Source of the DNA: Polaromonas sp.
GTDB taxonomy: Bacteria; Pseudomonadota; Gammaproteobacteria; Burkholderiales; Burkholderiaceae_C
DNA: 64,000 bases
Direction of reading: 5' to 3'
Assembly (NCBI GenBank): GCA_030654695.1
Contig: JAURWY010000018.1
Span: forward strand, 1-64,000
Under the pieces are notes generated by a model. It did not search any database, was not told the origin of the DNA, and saw only the letters and a list, made by a program, of their open reading frames with translations. Made by a program: the position numbers and the translations under genes. Positions 47,510-55,948 of this stretch are shown one piece after another. The number at the start of each line of letters is the position of its first letter. Position 1 is the first letter of the stretch.

Positions 47510-47549
47510 TGCAACTCTGTTGCACTACAATCTACCGCAACCGAGTTGC
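47510..47549 (+). promoter_or_regulatory. Two candidate Zur operators and -10 box before znu
   Basis: The palindromes TGCAACTCTGTTGCA (47510-47524) and GCAACCGAGTTGC (47537-47549) lie 26 bp apart centre to centre. A TACAAT at 47526-47531 lies between them, so a bound repressor would cover the promoter. Both share GCAAC-N3-GTTGC. They could control zur and znu together. Confidence 0.65.
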
Positions 47550-47597
47550 AATTATCAACTCAAGCCGCCTACTTTTCACTTTTATTTTGGATGCGCC

Positions 47598-47789
47598 ATG
47601 TCCCTGCATCAGCCGTCGGCACCTCCGCATGCCCACTCCTCTTCCGGTGACCGTGCCAGTTCACGCCACGCCAGCCGGCCCAGCCTGCTGGCGTGGCCGG
47701 CTTGGCTGCGCGTGCTGGCGATTTTGCCCGCCGTCGCCTTGCTGTGGGTGGGTGTGGCTTGGGCGCTGGCCCCGGCGGCGCCATGGTGA
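47598..47789 (+). CDS. Small His-rich single-helix membrane protein at head of znu operon
   Basis: A 63-residue frame between the Zur-type operators and znuC. The N-terminal 30 residues hold four His (SLHQPSAPPHAHSSSGD, later RHAS) and several Ser and Pro. Residues about 33-55 form a hydrophobic helix (LRVLAILPAVALLWVGVAWAL). The frame ends in TGA that overlaps the znuC start by 7 nt (ATGGTGA), so znuC translation could be coupled to it. No Shine-Dalgarno is strong. I do not recognise a family. A role in zinc handling is inferred only from position and His content. Confidence 0.6.
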   Translation: MSLHQPSAPPHAHSSSGDRASSRHASRPSLLAWPAWLRVLAILPAVALLWVGVAWALAPAAPW

Positions 47790-48565
47790 ACCAGCCACCC
47801 GCAGTAACCCTGCACAACCTGACCGTCAGCTACCGCCAGCACCCGGCGTTGCACCACATCAGTGGCGGCTTTGCCCATGGCTCGCTGACCGCCGTCGTCG
47901 GGCCCAACGGCTCGGGCAAAAGCACGCTGCTGAAAAGCATCGTTGGCCTGCTGCCCATCGAAGGCAATCGGGCCGGTGGCGCGCTGACCGTGGCGGCCAC
48001 TTGCCAGCGCATGGCCTACTTGCCGCAGGTCACAGAGATTGACCGCGACTTCCCCATCGACGTGCGCGACTGCGTTCTGCTGGGCTGCTGGGGCGCAGCC
48101 GGCGCATGGGGCACGGTGACCAACGCGATGTCCCAAAAAGTCGACGCCGCGTTGAGTGCCGTCGGCCTCGCCGGCTTTGAGCGCCGCAGCGTCAGCTCCC
48201 TGTCGAGCGGGCAGCTGCAACGGGTCATGTTTGCCCGCATCTTGGTGCAAGGCGCTGAGCTGATTTTGCTGGACGAGCCCTTTAATGCCGTCGACGCCAA
48301 AACCACCGCCGCACTGCTCAAGCTGGTGCAACACTGGCATCAGCACCAGTGCACCGTGATTGCGGTGCTGCATGACGATGCACTGGTCCGCGAGTACTTC
48401 CCATCGACCTTGTTGCTGGCCCGCGAACTGGTCGGCTGGGGCGCCACCAACGAGGTGCTGACCAGCGCCAATTGGCAACGCGCCAGAGCCATGGCCGAAG
48501 CCTGGGACGACACCGCTGAGCCCTGCGAAGTTGACATCCAACCCACACAGCGGCTGGCCGCATGA
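47783..48565 (+). CDS. znuC: Zinc ABC transporter ATP-binding protein ZnuC
   Basis: The ATPase of a high-affinity metal importer. The 260-residue protein has Walker A VGPNGSGKST, the Q loop LPQVTEIDRDFP, signature LSSGQLQRV, Walker B LILLDEPFNAVD and the H loop VLHDDA. It starts MVNQPPAVTLHNLTVSY. It overlaps znuB by 4 nt. The zinc specificity follows from the Zur-type regulator next to it; manganese is the alternative for this transporter class. Confidence 0.92.
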   Translation: MVNQPPAVTLHNLTVSYRQHPALHHISGGFAHGSLTAVVGPNGSGKSTLLKSIVGLLPIEGNRAGGALTVAATCQRMAYLPQVTEIDRDFPIDVRDCVLLGCWGAAGAWGTVTNAMSQKVDAALSAVGLAGFERRSVSSLSSGQLQRVMFARILVQGAELILLDEPFNAVDAKTTAALLKLVQHWHQHQCTVIAVLHDDALVREYFPSTLLLARELVGWGATNEVLTSANWQRARAMAEAWDDTAEPCEVDIQPTQRLAA

Positions 48566-49446
48566 CACCGCTTGCACTCTGGTTGTGGGAAGCCTTGCTG
48601 GCGCCGTTTGCGGACTTTGCCTTCATGCGCCGCGCCTTGGTGGCGGCACTGGCGCTGTCTTTGAGCGCCGCACCGCTGGGCGTGTTTTTGACGCTGCGCC
48701 GGATGAGCCTGCTGGGCGACGCGCTGAGTCACGCGGTGCTGCCGGGCGTCGCCATCGGTTTCATGCTGAGCGGCTTGTCGCTCACCGCCATGGCCATCGG
48801 CGGCGTGACGGCTGGCATGCTGGTGGCCGCTATGGCCGGCATGGTCACACGCGTCACCAAGCTGAAAGAAGACGCGAGTCTAGCCGCACTGTACTTGGTG
48901 GCCCTGGCACTCGGCGTGACGCTGATTTCCAGCCACGGCACGCAGTTGGATTTATTGCACATTTTGTTTGGCAGCGCCCTCGGCGTTGACAACCAAGGCT
49001 TGCTGCTGGTGGCCATCGTAGCCAGCAGCAGCGCCGTACTGCTGGCGGCGATGTACCGCGGGCTGGTGCTGGAAAGCTTTGACCCGGTGTTCCTAGGCAC
49101 CGTCCGCAGGCGCGGCTGGCTTTGGCAACAAGGCTTCTTGATGCTGGTGGTGATGAACCTGGTCGCCGGCTTTCAGACGCTGGGCACGCTGATGGCGGTC
49201 GGGCTGATGATGCTGCCCGCGGTCTCCAGCAAGCTCTGGCACGACACGCTGCCAGCGCAACTCGCCAACGCCAGCGCGCAAGCCATGCTGGCCAGCACGG
49301 CCGGCTTGCTGCTGTCGTACCACTTTGACACGCCCTCGGGCCCGACCATCATTGGCTGCGCGGGCGCACTCTACTTTGTGTCTTTGTTGGTCGCCCCCGG
49401 CGGTTGGCTGGCCGGCCTCAAGAGCAGATCCCACCGAGTGGCTTGA
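48562..49446 (+). CDS. znuB: Zinc ABC transporter permease ZnuB
   Basis: The membrane subunit, 294 residues with about eight hydrophobic segments. RRMSLLGDALSHAVLPGVAIGF is the family signature near the N-terminus, and GTLMAVGLMMLPAVSSKLW is the coupling region. It is second of znuC-znuB-znuA. Confidence 0.93.
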   Translation: MTPLALWLWEALLAPFADFAFMRRALVAALALSLSAAPLGVFLTLRRMSLLGDALSHAVLPGVAIGFMLSGLSLTAMAIGGVTAGMLVAAMAGMVTRVTKLKEDASLAALYLVALALGVTLISSHGTQLDLLHILFGSALGVDNQGLLLVAIVASSSAVLLAAMYRGLVLESFDPVFLGTVRRRGWLWQQGFLMLVVMNLVAGFQTLGTLMAVGLMMLPAVSSKLWHDTLPAQLANASAQAMLASTAGLLLSYHFDTPSGPTIIGCAGALYFVSLLVAPGGWLAGLKSRSHRVA

Positions 49447-49484
49447 AGCCATCCACGTTGACTATTTTTTTTGAAAGCACAACC

Positions 49485-50426
49485 ATGAAGCTTGTTTCTC
49501 GACCCTTTTTCCATGCCTTGATGGGCCTCGTGATCGGCAGTGCAGCCTTGCTGACTGGCCACAGTTTTGCAGCCGACAAAATCGCTGTCACCGCCAGCTT
49601 CAGCATCTTGGCTGACTTGGTCCGTGTCGTCGGCGGCGAACGTGTCAACGTCACCCATTTGGTCGGCCCCAATGAAGACGCGCATGTGTTTGAAGCCAAA
49701 CCCAGTGACGCCAAAGCGCTGCTGCAAAGTCGGCTGCTGGTGAGCAACGGTTTGGGCTTTGATCCATGGGCCCAAAAATTGGCCAAGTCGGTGGGCTATC
49801 AAGGTCTGGTCGTGGTGGCGTCCAAGGGAATCAAACCCATCGAGCAAGTGGCCAAGCTAGGCGCAATAGGACATGGTCACGGTCATGCCAACGGAGAAGC
49901 CGATCCCCACGCTTGGCAAAACCCCAACAACGTCGTGCTGTACATCCGCAACATCACCGCCGCGCTGAGCCAACTCGACCCGGCCAGCGCCAGCGCCTTC
50001 CAAGTCAATGCGGCTGCTTATGTGAAAGAACTGCAGGCGCTGGATGTTTGGGCCAAGGCGCAGTTCAGCGCCGTCCCCGCAGCGCAGCGCAAAGTCATCA
50101 CCTCGCACGATGCTTTCGGATATTTAGCGTCGCACTACCAGATCACATTTTTGTCGCCGCAGGGCATTTCCACCGAAGCCCAACCCAGCGCCCGCGACGT
50201 AGCTCGGCTCATCAGCCAAATTCAGCGCGAAAAAATCCGCGCCGTGTTTCTCGAAAACATCAGCAACCAACGGCTGCTGGCGCAACTCAGCCAAGACGCC
50301 GGCGTCACCGTAGGCACCAAACTGTATGCCGACGCACTCTCCAACTCAGACCAAGCAGGCGCCACTTACCTGCTCATGATGCGTCACAACGTCAGCCAGT
50401 TGGCGGCGGGCATGCGGCTGAATTGA
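49485..50426 (+). CDS. znuA: Zinc ABC transporter substrate-binding protein ZnuA
   Basis: Periplasmic metal-binding protein, 313 residues. A signal peptide ends near SFAADKI. The metal-site elements are NEDAHVFE (His), a His-rich loop GHGHGHANGEADPHAW that is typical of zinc rather than manganese binders, SHDAFGYLASHY and the late Asp in LYADALSN. It is third in the operon, 38 bp after znuB, and convergent with gspM. Confidence 0.93.
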   Translation: MKLVSRPFFHALMGLVIGSAALLTGHSFAADKIAVTASFSILADLVRVVGGERVNVTHLVGPNEDAHVFEAKPSDAKALLQSRLLVSNGLGFDPWAQKLAKSVGYQGLVVVASKGIKPIEQVAKLGAIGHGHGHANGEADPHAWQNPNNVVLYIRNITAALSQLDPASASAFQVNAAAYVKELQALDVWAKAQFSAVPAAQRKVITSHDAFGYLASHYQITFLSPQGISTEAQPSARDVARLISQIQREKIRAVFLENISNQRLLAQLSQDAGVTVGTKLYADALSNSDQAGATYLLMMRHNVSQLAAGMRLN

Positions 50427-50444
50427 AGCGGCTTTAAACGCGCC

Positions 50445-50966
50445 TCAACGGGGCCGCAAGCTCATCACCAAGTTGCCGCTCCAGAGTCCGTCATCGGCTT
50501 GGCCCTCGCGCGTCAGTCGAGCTTCTACCGGCACGGCATGCGCTTCTGCGCGGGCGCGGGCCAACCACTCGGCCAAAGCCTTAGCCGGCGTTCTCCTCAA
50601 CACCAGATGGACACGCTGATCGCCAACGCTGAACTCGGCGTTGCCACCCAACAGGCTGATGGACGCCTGCAGTTTGTCGACGGCCGCCGTTTGATCTAAA
50701 GGCGGCAGCGCCTGCAAGGCCTGCGCGCGTACTTGCAACAACTGCAAAGCTTGCAGCTGTGCCGTCGCCTGCTGCTGCGCCTGTGGACTGGCGCGCAAAC
50801 TGCGCACGGCGGGCAGCACGCCACCGCCGATCAGCAGCAGCAACGCCAACATACTCACGGCCAGCAACAACCCACGTTGTTCACGCGGATGAAGTGCCCC
50901 AAAGCGTGCCCGCAACGCGGCATATGAAGCGTCCGCCGCCAAGAGGTGGGCAGACAGGCTGCGCAT
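50445..50966 (-). CDS. gspM: Type II secretion system protein GspM
   Basis: An inner-membrane protein that stabilises GspL. The 173-residue protein has a short cytosolic N-terminus, one hydrophobic helix around residues 34-54 (LLLAVSMLALLLLIGGGVLP) and a periplasmic ferredoxin-like domain. Its ATG overlaps the gspL stop by one base. It is the last gene of the minus-strand block, and no gspN follows. Confidence 0.85.
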   Translation of the reverse strand: MRSLSAHLLAADASYAALRARFGALHPREQRGLLLAVSMLALLLLIGGGVLPAVRSLRASPQAQQQATAQLQALQLLQVRAQALQALPPLDQTAAVDKLQASISLLGGNAEFSVGDQRVHLVLRRTPAKALAEWLARARAEAHAVPVEARLTREGQADDGLWSGNLVMSLRPR

Positions 50967-52156
50967 CAAAGCGTCCCCGCCGATGCAGCGGGCTGCATCA
51001 ACCAAGTCACGCCCTCCCGGCTGGCGCTATAGCCTTGCGCTTGCAAACTCACTGTCAGCGCACGGGCTTCATTCGCATTCAATTCCAGTCCGCTCAAACG
51101 CAGCTGACCACTGGCGTAATCAACGCCTTTGAGCGTCTGACCTGCCGGCAAAGATCGGCTCAGCACGCCGAGCATGACATCCAAGTCGACGGCCGTGGGT
51201 GCGGCAGAGGCTTGTTCGAGAAGACGCACTTCACGCGCCATTTGCACGGGCACATCGATGATGCTTTTCAAATTGGGAAAACTGCGCGTGAGCATGCTTT
51301 TCATGGCGTCACGTTGGACAGCCAGCTGATGCTCACCCAACCAAGCCAACGCATTCAGGCCGAGCAGATTGATGCCAAGCAATGCCATCAGAGCCCATCG
51401 CGCGGAACGCCAGCGTGGCGCCTGCAGCCATTCAAGCTTGCCGCGATTCGCCAGTTGACGCATCTGCAAGCGCTTGGACACATCCCAGAATGAACGGGTC
51501 GTCTGAATCATGCGCTCAGAGGTCAACAATGGCACGATGGGTCTTTGCAAAATCTGACTGGCCAACGCAACCAACGCAGGCTCGGCGCTGACGTTGTCGG
51601 CCAAGTCGAAGCTTTCCAGCACCGCCGTCTTCAACGGAAAAATGCCGACTCCGCTGTCACCGCAGACCACCAGCTGCGGGTCTTCCGCAGTGCCGGTAAC
51701 GTGCCACCGCAGCGGTGCTGCAGGCGGACCCCACTCGGGCACTACGCGCGAGACCGGACGCTTGGCCACCTCCAGTCCTTGCACCGCCATGGCCAACCAA
51801 CGGCGGTCACAAACGGCCACCCATTGGGCCATGCCAAACTGACTGTTTGGCGGTAATGCGATATGCAACAGGCCTGGATCGTCGAGCAATTTATCCTCCA
51901 GCAGACCGTCTAGTACCAAACGCATACGCGCCGAACCGGGCGTGACGCCCACCGGCACCGTCACTTGGTGCCACGACAATACGCGCACCGGCGCCGTGGC
52001 AATGCAGACGTCACCCGGCTTGTCGAGCAAGGGCAAGGCTGCGGCCAGAGCCCGACCTGTTTTCGCCACGGCCACACCATCGTCAGTGACGACGAAATCG
52101 AATTCTGTCTGCGCAGTGACGGCCTCCAGCGGCAACGAAATGATGAGCGTGCTCAT
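50966..52156 (-). CDS. gspL: Type II secretion system protein GspL
   Basis: Links the GspE ATPase to the periplasmic parts. The 396-residue protein has an actin-like cytosolic domain starting MSTLIISLPLE, a membrane helix near residue 250 (ALMALLGINLLGLNALAWL) and a periplasmic domain. The start is taken at the ATG that overlaps the gspK stop by 4 nt. GspL is poorly conserved; its position between gspK and gspM supports the call. Confidence 0.88.
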   Translation of the reverse strand: MSTLIISLPLEAVTAQTEFDFVVTDDGVAVAKTGRALAAALPLLDKPGDVCIATAPVRVLSWHQVTVPVGVTPGSARMRLVLDGLLEDKLLDDPGLLHIALPPNSQFGMAQWVAVCDRRWLAMAVQGLEVAKRPVSRVVPEWGPPAAPLRWHVTGTAEDPQLVVCGDSGVGIFPLKTAVLESFDLADNVSAEPALVALASQILQRPIVPLLTSERMIQTTRSFWDVSKRLQMRQLANRGKLEWLQAPRWRSARWALMALLGINLLGLNALAWLGEHQLAVQRDAMKSMLTRSFPNLKSIIDVPVQMAREVRLLEQASAAPTAVDLDVMLGVLSRSLPAGQTLKGVDYASGQLRLSGLELNANEARALTVSLQAQGYSASREGVTWLMQPAASAGTL

Positions 52157-53190
52157 GGGATTTTTTGAAATGAAAGCGACGGACTCCACCAAGAGTTTTC
52201 TGTTGCCATGCCACGCCTTCGCCACAAGGTTCGCACGCTGGTGCCATCGCGCTGTAACAAGGCGTTTTCGGCCACACTGACGGTGCCTGATTCGATCTCG
52301 GTGTGGAGCTCAAAGAATCGCGAACTGACACTGTATTGCCCCTCGCTCTGCAAGTCGCTGATTCCCGCATCAGCGACGGTTTGCAGTGGCTTGGACTGTC
52401 GAAGCGCCACCACGCGTTCGGCATCGGAGCGCTTGAAGCTGGGCAGCAAACTTTGCAACACCTCCACGCTGGCGCTGTTGAGATTGACCGGCGTGCGGCT
52501 GGGCAGCAGCGTCACATGCACTTGCAGTGCCGCCAGCGTCGCCGGTGTCAGCCCCAGCCACACCAGTTGCGCCGTCTGTTGCGGCAACAGCGCTGACCCT
52601 GCTGACGCCGTGCTGTCAACGCCTGCGAGGCTGCGCGTGGCACTGACTTGCTGCAGGTTTTGAGACAAGGTGAGCAGCTGCTCCGGCGGCAACTTGAGCA
52701 CTTCAAACAACTTGTCAAAAGCATTCAACCACAACGGTGACAGCGCTTGGCCGTCAAGCAGATTCATCACGTTCAGCTTGCTCTGTGCATCGCTGAGTTG
52801 CTGCGACACACGAGGAGCTGGCGGTGCTTCTGACGCATTTGAATCCGCAGCAGACTGGCCGGCAATCGTTTCCTCGCCCGCCCAAAAAATAGCCAACGGC
52901 AAGCTGACAACTGGCTGCGCCCAAGCTTCTCCGGCATGGTCTACCGCGCTGCTGCGCTGGGCATCATCACGCAACCTGGCGCGTGCCCAGTCGTGCGTTC
53001 CATCGAGCAACCAGTCGGTTTCCAAGCGACTCCGATCAGCGATTTCAATGGCCACGCTGCGCCACTCTTGCCAGAAAGCCTGGCTCGAAAAAGCCGCCAC
53101 CAGCGCCACCGTCAGCAACGCCGCCAACAGCGCACTGCCGCGTGCCTCCGGCCATAAGTGGCCTTTTTGCCACACATAGCCGGCCCTCAT
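52153..53190 (-). CDS. gspK: Type II secretion system minor pseudopilin GspK
   Basis: The tip pseudopilin, larger than its relatives. The 345-residue protein has a prepilin-type N-terminus with a short basic leader ending RGS and then ALLAALLTVALVAAFSSQAFW, and TPVNLNSASVEVLQSLLP, the helix-hairpin-helix-like segment common in GspK. The ATG overlaps the gspJ stop by 4 nt. The Gly-Ser cleavage context replaces the usual Gly-Phe. Confidence 0.9.
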   Translation of the reverse strand: MRAGYVWQKGHLWPEARGSALLAALLTVALVAAFSSQAFWQEWRSVAIEIADRSRLETDWLLDGTHDWARARLRDDAQRSSAVDHAGEAWAQPVVSLPLAIFWAGEETIAGQSAADSNASEAPPAPRVSQQLSDAQSKLNVMNLLDGQALSPLWLNAFDKLFEVLKLPPEQLLTLSQNLQQVSATRSLAGVDSTASAGSALLPQQTAQLVWLGLTPATLAALQVHVTLLPSRTPVNLNSASVEVLQSLLPSFKRSDAERVVALRQSKPLQTVADAGISDLQSEGQYSVSSRFFELHTEIESGTVSVAENALLQRDGTSVRTLWRRRGMATENSWWSPSLSFQKIP

Positions 53191-53903
53191 CTCATCACCT
53201 CCAACGCTGGGTTGAACCAATCGCTGGTGAGACGGCCTTGCAAGGCTCCCCCAGAAGGCAACTCCAGCAGCAAGCGAAGACCTTCGGGGCTGCCGCCCAG
53301 ATTCGCCACCACGGCATTCGCCTGCAGCGCACGACGTCCGCGGCCCGCGCCCAGCAACGTATTGGACGGCACCCATTGCCCGTTGGCGTAGTAGGCCAAC
53401 TGCCAACTGCTGAGCGGCGTCACGGCCACGGCTTGACCGCCACTGGCACGGCTGCTTGCTGCGTCAAGATCGTCATTCTTTTGCGCCCAAAGCGCAGCTT
53501 GCTGCCAAGCGTTGATCAACCCGTTACGCTGGGTCAGCGGCACGGATTGCCAGCGAACCCACTGCTGCATGCCGGCCTCCCTGCGCTGCGTCCACGCCAC
53601 CACCAACAAGGCTTCGGCGCTGCCAACAGGACTGCTGCGAACAAGCCGCAGCACGCGCCCATCCCAGTCCAGCGCATTCACATAGGGCGTTTCCACCAGA
53701 CGGTCTAAATCGACAGCCCATTGCACCAACCCGACCTGCAAGCCGCCTAAGCCGACGCTATGGGAGCGCGTGATCTGAGCAACGCGCAGCATCGCATCCA
53801 AGCCACGCCAGCTCATCAGGGCCAGCAGCGCCATCAAGCTCAGAGCCACCAACATTTCTATCAAGGTGAATCCGCGCCTGCGCTGTAAGGGCTTCGAACG
53901 CAT
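53187..53903 (-). CDS. gspJ: Type II secretion system minor pseudopilin GspJ
   Basis: 238 residues with prepilin leader RRRGFTLIEMLVALSLMALLALMSWRGLDAM. Cleavage is expected between Gly and Phe, and Glu at +5 is present. The rest is a β-rich domain typical of GspJ. It overlaps gspI by one base and gspK by 4 nt. Confidence 0.91.
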   Translation of the reverse strand: MRSKPLQRRRGFTLIEMLVALSLMALLALMSWRGLDAMLRVAQITRSHSVGLGGLQVGLVQWAVDLDRLVETPYVNALDWDGRVLRLVRSSPVGSAEALLVVAWTQRREAGMQQWVRWQSVPLTQRNGLINAWQQAALWAQKNDDLDAASSRASGGQAVAVTPLSSWQLAYYANGQWVPSNTLLGAGRGRRALQANAVVANLGGSPEGLRLLLELPSGGALQGRLTSDWFNPALEVMR

Positions 53904-54289
53904 CAGAAACGGCCCATCACAGTCGACAAACGCAACAGAACTTGTTGCGTTTCAGCCGCTGCTGAACGCGCTTGTTGCACCTGCACACGCACTTGATGAA
54001 AGTCTGGATTCGCGGTGGCCGTCACGCTCAGCCTGACGCTGAAATTCCGATCGGCTTGCGTGCAAACGCTGGTACTCTCACCGACCTCTGGCAGTTGCTG
54101 CCGCAAGCGCAAATGCGCTAACTCGTTTTGCGCGCACAACTGTGCCAGCACCTGTTCAGGTTGCCGCTCGGCGTAGCGCATCAACGTCATGCTGACCGCC
54201 ATGCCTGCGATCAAGGCCAGCGCCACCATGCTGATGGCCACCAGCACCTCGATCAGAGAAAAACCTTTGACGTCACGCACGCGCTTCAT
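53903..54289 (-). CDS. gspI: Type II secretion system minor pseudopilin GspI
   Basis: 128 residues with a prepilin leader VKGFSLIEVLVAISMVALALIAG (Gly-Phe cleavage, Glu +5) and a small β domain containing ERQPEQVLAQLCAQNELA, typical of GspI. It lies 37 bp after gspH and shares one base with gspJ. Confidence 0.91.
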   Translation of the reverse strand: MKRVRDVKGFSLIEVLVAISMVALALIAGMAVSMTLMRYAERQPEQVLAQLCAQNELAHLRLRQQLPEVGESTSVCTQADRNFSVRLSVTATANPDFHQVRVQVQQARSAAAETQQVLLRLSTVMGRF

Positions 54290-54326
54290 TTCTTTTGCAC
54301 TTTTTTCGTTTCCTCACACGCCCTTT

Positions 54327-54770
54327 TCACCGCACGGCAAACGGCCGCAGTCCATCGCTAGAGACAGTCGCCGTTTGCTCCGGCGCTTCGCTGATCGACA
54401 GAACAACGGCCTGCGCACCAATGATTGGCTCGGGGCCCAACACAATCGGTTGCGCTGACTGCACGCTGATGCCCGCAGCCAACCAGTTGTCTGGCAACGC
54501 GTGTGGCGGCAGACCCTCGAAACGAAAGCCTGCTGGCGTGGCCACCCAGCGCACCGGCATGCCACTGGCGCGCGAAGCGGCGCGGCCTGCTTCGAGCAGC
54601 GCCGCCAGCCGGTCAGCTTCGCGCTCAAGTTGCGCGTTGGGCGCATCCCGCAAGGCGAAACTCACGCCGGCTGTGGCCAAGGCCATGATCGACACCACCA
54701 CCATCAACTCCAACAGCGTCACGCCTCGGCCTGAAGCCCGTGTGCAAGCGCTGACCAATGCAGTCCTCAT
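54327..54770 (-). CDS. gspH: Type II secretion system minor pseudopilin GspH
   Basis: 147 residues with leader GRGVTLLELMVVVSIMALATAGVSFAL. The cleavage context is Gly-Val instead of Gly-Phe, with Glu at +5. A β-rich domain follows. The ATG overlaps the gspG stop by 4 nt; a TTG two codons earlier is in frame. Confidence 0.88.
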   Translation of the reverse strand: MRTALVSACTRASGRGVTLLELMVVVSIMALATAGVSFALRDAPNAQLEREADRLAALLEAGRAASRASGMPVRWVATPAGFRFEGLPPHALPDNWLAAGISVQSAQPIVLGPEPIIGAQAVVLSISEAPEQTATVSSDGLRPFAVR

Positions 54771-55231
54771 TGCCAACTGCCAATATCGGCGTCCCTGTTC
54801 TCGCCGCCGGGCTTGCCGTCAGCGCCATACGACATCACGTCAATCTCAGCTTTCACACCCGGATTGAGGTACACATAAGGTTGCCCCCAAGGGTCGTTTG
54901 GCAGCTTGTCAACATAGGCTTTCCAGTTCGTCGGAATGGGCGGTTTGTCGGGTCGCTGCACCAACGCCTGCAAGCCTTGTTCAGCGGTCGGGTAGCGCTG
55001 GTTGTCGAGCCGGTACAGCTTGAGTGCCTGCATCAAGTTGTTGACATCTGAGCGTGCTGCCGACACGCGTGCATCGTCAGCACGGTCCAGCACGTTGGGC
55101 ACGATCAAGGCCGCCAAGACACCGATGATGACCAGCACCACCATCAACTCAATCAAGGTAAAGCCACGCGCCAACAGCCCCCGGTCGCGCTTGCATGGAC
55201 GATAGACGTGGGTGGATGATGCGTGCGTCAT
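54767..55231 (-). CDS. gspG: Type II secretion system major pseudopilin GspG
   Basis: 154 residues. The leader is long (about 23 residues) and ends LLARG before FTLIELMVVLVIIGVLAALIVPNVL. The domain contains RYPTAEQGLQALV and NDPWGQPYVYLNPG, the calcium-binding GspG signature. Its ATG shares two bases with the divergent gspC ATG (CATG). It heads the minus-strand block G-H-I-J-K-L-M. Confidence 0.95.
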   Translation of the reverse strand: MTHASSTHVYRPCKRDRGLLARGFTLIELMVVLVIIGVLAALIVPNVLDRADDARVSAARSDVNNLMQALKLYRLDNQRYPTAEQGLQALVQRPDKPPIPTNWKAYVDKLPNDPWGQPYVYLNPGVKAEIDVMSYGADGKPGGENRDADIGSWQ

Positions 55232-55796
55232 GATAAATTTTGAAACTGATACGAGGCGTCGTTTGATCACCGGTCTGTTGGTCGGAGCCGCTTGTCTGTG
55301 CGCTTGGTATTGGGTGCGAGCGGGGTTGGCCTCAAGAAAAATGCCGTCTGTCGTTGCTACGCCAGCAGCTGTGGCAGTGGCAGCCGGTACACCGGCAGAA
55401 CTGTCGCGCGTACTGGGTGCACCGCGCACGATGTTGGCGGGCTCAGCCTTGAGTCCGGCTGAACGCTTTCGTGCGATCGGGGTGCTGGCCAACGCATCGG
55501 GCCAAGGGGCTGCGCTGATCTCTGTCGACAAGCAAGCGCCACGCCCTTTTCGGGTGGGGGCCAGCGTCGCACCGGGCTTTATTTTGAAAGCCGTGAAGCT
55601 GCGTGAAGTCTTGCTGGAGGACAGTTTGCAAGGCGAGTTGTCCTTGCCGCTGCCAGACCCCGCCACAGCCAGGCTGGAAGAACGGATCACCGATGCACGC
55701 AGTGACAACGTACCCGCACCTTTGCCGAACACGCCAGACGCTGAAGCCGGCCCGCCCTCGCTGCCGCCTATTCGCGGTGAGCCGCGCGCGCCCTGA
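55230..55796 (+). CDS. gspC: Type II secretion system protein GspC
   Basis: Connects the inner-membrane platform to the secretin. The 188-residue protein has a short N-terminus, a membrane helix around residues 14-30 (ITGLLVGAACLCAWYWV) and an HR-type domain with FRAIGVLANASGQGAALISVD and FRVGASVAPGFILKAV. It ends after a Pro-rich tail and has no PDZ domain. The assignment rests on size, topology and context. Confidence 0.82.
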   Translation: MINFETDTRRRLITGLLVGAACLCAWYWVRAGLASRKMPSVVATPAAVAVAAGTPAELSRVLGAPRTMLAGSALSPAERFRAIGVLANASGQGAALISVDKQAPRPFRVGASVAPGFILKAVKLREVLLEDSLQGELSLPLPDPATARLEERITDARSDNVPAPLPNTPDAEAGPPSLPPIRGEPRAP

Positions 55797-55948
55797 GGCC
55801 AGCCGGTATCAGCAAGTTCTTGGGTGTAGCGCCATGAGAAAAATCGCATGGTGTCACCTTAGATACAAATCTGCAGATGTACGCGGAGTCCGCAAGCCGA
55901 ACGAGCGTCAGCTTTTGCCTACGCCTTTAACGGCTTGCACGCCGCAGC
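55797..55948. other. Intergenic region after gspC
   Basis: About 150 bp between the convergent gspC and the small proline-rich gene. I see no hairpin with a T-run and no recognisable element. Confidence 0.4.
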
